Origin: Gammaproteobacteria bacterium
GTDB lineage: Bacteria > Pseudomonadota > Gammaproteobacteria > GCA-001735895
NCBI GenBank assembly: GCA_003645435.1
Contig: QNFD01000201.1
Coordinates: 1-5,658 of the forward strand
Length of the DNA stretch: 5,658 nucleotides
Reading direction: 5' to 3'
The position numbers and the translations under genes were made by a program. Every line of letters begins with the position of its first letter. Position 1 is the first letter of the stretch. The notes under the pieces were generated by a model. That model did not search any database and had not been told where the DNA came from. It worked only from the letters and a program-made list of their open reading frames with translations. Below are positions 4,819 through 5,658 of this stretch, piece by piece.

Positions 4819-5658
4819 ATGAGTATTCCCTTTTACAAATTTATCCTGACGCTTAAATACCAGACGCTGCCCAGCGACGTTGTTACGATCATGAAGCGTA
4901 GCCTGCTCGATACTATCGGTGTCGGGGTGGTGGGCAGTACAACAAAAATGTCTGCCATCACGCGGCAGTTCGCCTTTGAGCATATGCCTGCAGGGCCCAA
5001 TGGGCCGAGCGCGCGCATGCTGTTCGACGGTCGATCAGTCAGCCCCATGGGCGCCGCCATGGCCGGTGCATTCACAATCGATTCGATTGATGCCCATGAC
5101 GGCTATTCGGCGGTCAAGGGTCATGCCGGCTCGGCGGTTTTGCCGGGCGTGCTGGCTTTTGTCGATGATCTGCGGCGTAACGGCAAAAAGATCTCCGGCC
5201 AGGAACTACTGGCCGCCCTCGCAATTGGATACGAGATCGCCTACCGATCGGGCCTCGCCATGCACGCGACCTGTGCCGACTATCACACTTCCGGTGCCTG
5301 GACCGCGGTGGGTGTGGCGGCTGCGGGTGCAAGGCTACTGGGACTGGACAAAGAGCAACTGCGTCACGCCATGGGTATAGCCGAATATCATGGTCCACGC
5401 AGCCAGATGATGCGCTGTATCGATTATCCCAGCATGCTGCGCGACGGCGTCGGTTGGGGTTCACCCGCCGGGGTCAGTGCCGCCTACATGGCGCAAATGG
5501 GGTTTACCGGCGCACCCGCTATTACCGTCGAGGCTGAAGATGAAGTAACACATCAATATTGGGCAGACCTGGGGCAGCGTTGGGAAGTCACCAATACGCA
5601 CTATAAGCAGTATCCGGTTTGCCGCTGGGCACATCCCGCCATCGATGCCGCCGACAAA
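4819..5658 (+). CDS. MmgE/PrpD family protein (3' partial)
   Basis: The frame is open from the ATG at 4819 to the window edge, 280 residues of a family usually about 450 long, so the C-terminal lid part is missing. Family members include 2-methylcitrate dehydratase (PrpD), cis-aconitate decarboxylase and iminodisuccinate epimerase; many remain uncharacterised. Visible family landmarks are SLLDTIGVGVVGS (28-40), IDAHDGYSAVKGHAGSAVLP (90-109) with conserved Asp91, His93 and His102, the helix start YHTSGAWTAVGVAAAGARLLG (155-175) with His156, GVGWGSPAGVSAAYMAQMGF (210-229), and HYKQYPVCRWAHPAIDA (261-277). The RDGVGWG form is typical of a branch distinct from classical PrpD. A GGGG (4808-4811) 7 bases ahead is the only ribosome-site candidate. 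It is co-directional with the aminotransferase gene at 35 bp, so co-transcription is likely. It probably acts on a di- or tricarboxylic acid linked to amino acid breakdown, but the reaction cannot be named. Confidence 0.9.
   Translation, partial: MSIPFYKFILTLKYQTLPSDVVTIMKRSLLDTIGVGVVGSTTKMSAITRQFAFEHMPAGPNGPSARMLFDGRSVSPMGAAMAGAFTIDSIDAHDGYSAVKGHAGSAVLPGVLAFVDDLRRNGKKISGQELLAALAIGYEIAYRSGLAMHATCADYHTSGAWTAVGVAAAGARLLGLDKEQLRHAMGIAEYHGPRSQMMRCIDYPSMLRDGVGWGSPAGVSAAYMAQMGFTGAPAITVEAEDEVTHQYWADLGQRWEVTNTHYKQYPVCRWAHPAIDAADK

Noticed and set aside
4919..5380. 153-codon + strand frame overlapping the MmgE/PrpD gene
   Set aside because: It is an alternate frame of the MmgE/PrpD coding region, with Trp/Arg/Pro-rich sequence and no family features.
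5114..5464. 116-codon - strand frame inside the MmgE/PrpD gene
   Set aside because: Arg/Pro/His-rich translation is typical of the antisense of GC-rich coding DNA, and the + strand protein has firm family landmarks.

Overview
This 5.66-kb window looks like a piece of a proteobacterial chromosome, probably a marine or environmental gammaproteobacterium. That guess rests on the mix of protein families (polar amino acid ABC ATPase, VanX-type dipeptidase, RhtB/LysE exporter, class Ib aminotransferase, MmgE/PrpD) and on short intergenic repeats that resemble the REP-like sequences scattered in such genomes. No rRNA, tRNA, CRISPR array, transposase or phage gene was seen.

Layout. (1) Bases 2-637, + strand: an amino acid ABC transporter ATPase with its N-terminus cut off by the window edge. 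(2) Bases 638-725: an intergenic region with a perfect 10-bp inverted repeat. (3) Bases 726-1346, +: a complete D-Ala-D-Ala dipeptidase of the VanX/DdpX family with all catalytic residues. (4) Bases 1347-1425: a convergent gap with a 10-bp stem-loop and TTGATTC repeats. (5) Bases 2127-3284 and 1426-2040, both - strand: a 385-aa protein I do not recognise, followed by a LysE/RhtB-family exporter. (6) Bases 3285-3574: a divergent control region with two copies of a GGRGACAG(G)TATACC repeat around a small hairpin. (7) Bases 3575-4783, +: a PLP-dependent class I/II aminotransferase, and 35 bp later (4819 to the edge) an MmgE/PrpD-family gene that runs off the window.

How the genes may work together (inference). 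The + strand genes fit uptake and breakdown of amino acids or small peptides. The ABC system would import the substrate and the dipeptidase would split D-Ala-D-Ala or a similar dipeptide. The aminotransferase would remove the amino group, and the MmgE/PrpD enzyme would act on the resulting or a related carboxylic acid. The two - strand genes interrupt this arrangement. The lysE gene is clearly more AT-rich than its neighbours, and REP-like repeats lie on both sides of the pair, which suggests a separately acquired or rearranged block.

No wholly new system is evident. The least explained parts are the His-rich 385-aa protein, the palindrome ahead of the dipeptidase gene, the GGTACA repeats ahead of lysE, and the repeat-hairpin-repeat unit at 3314-3381.
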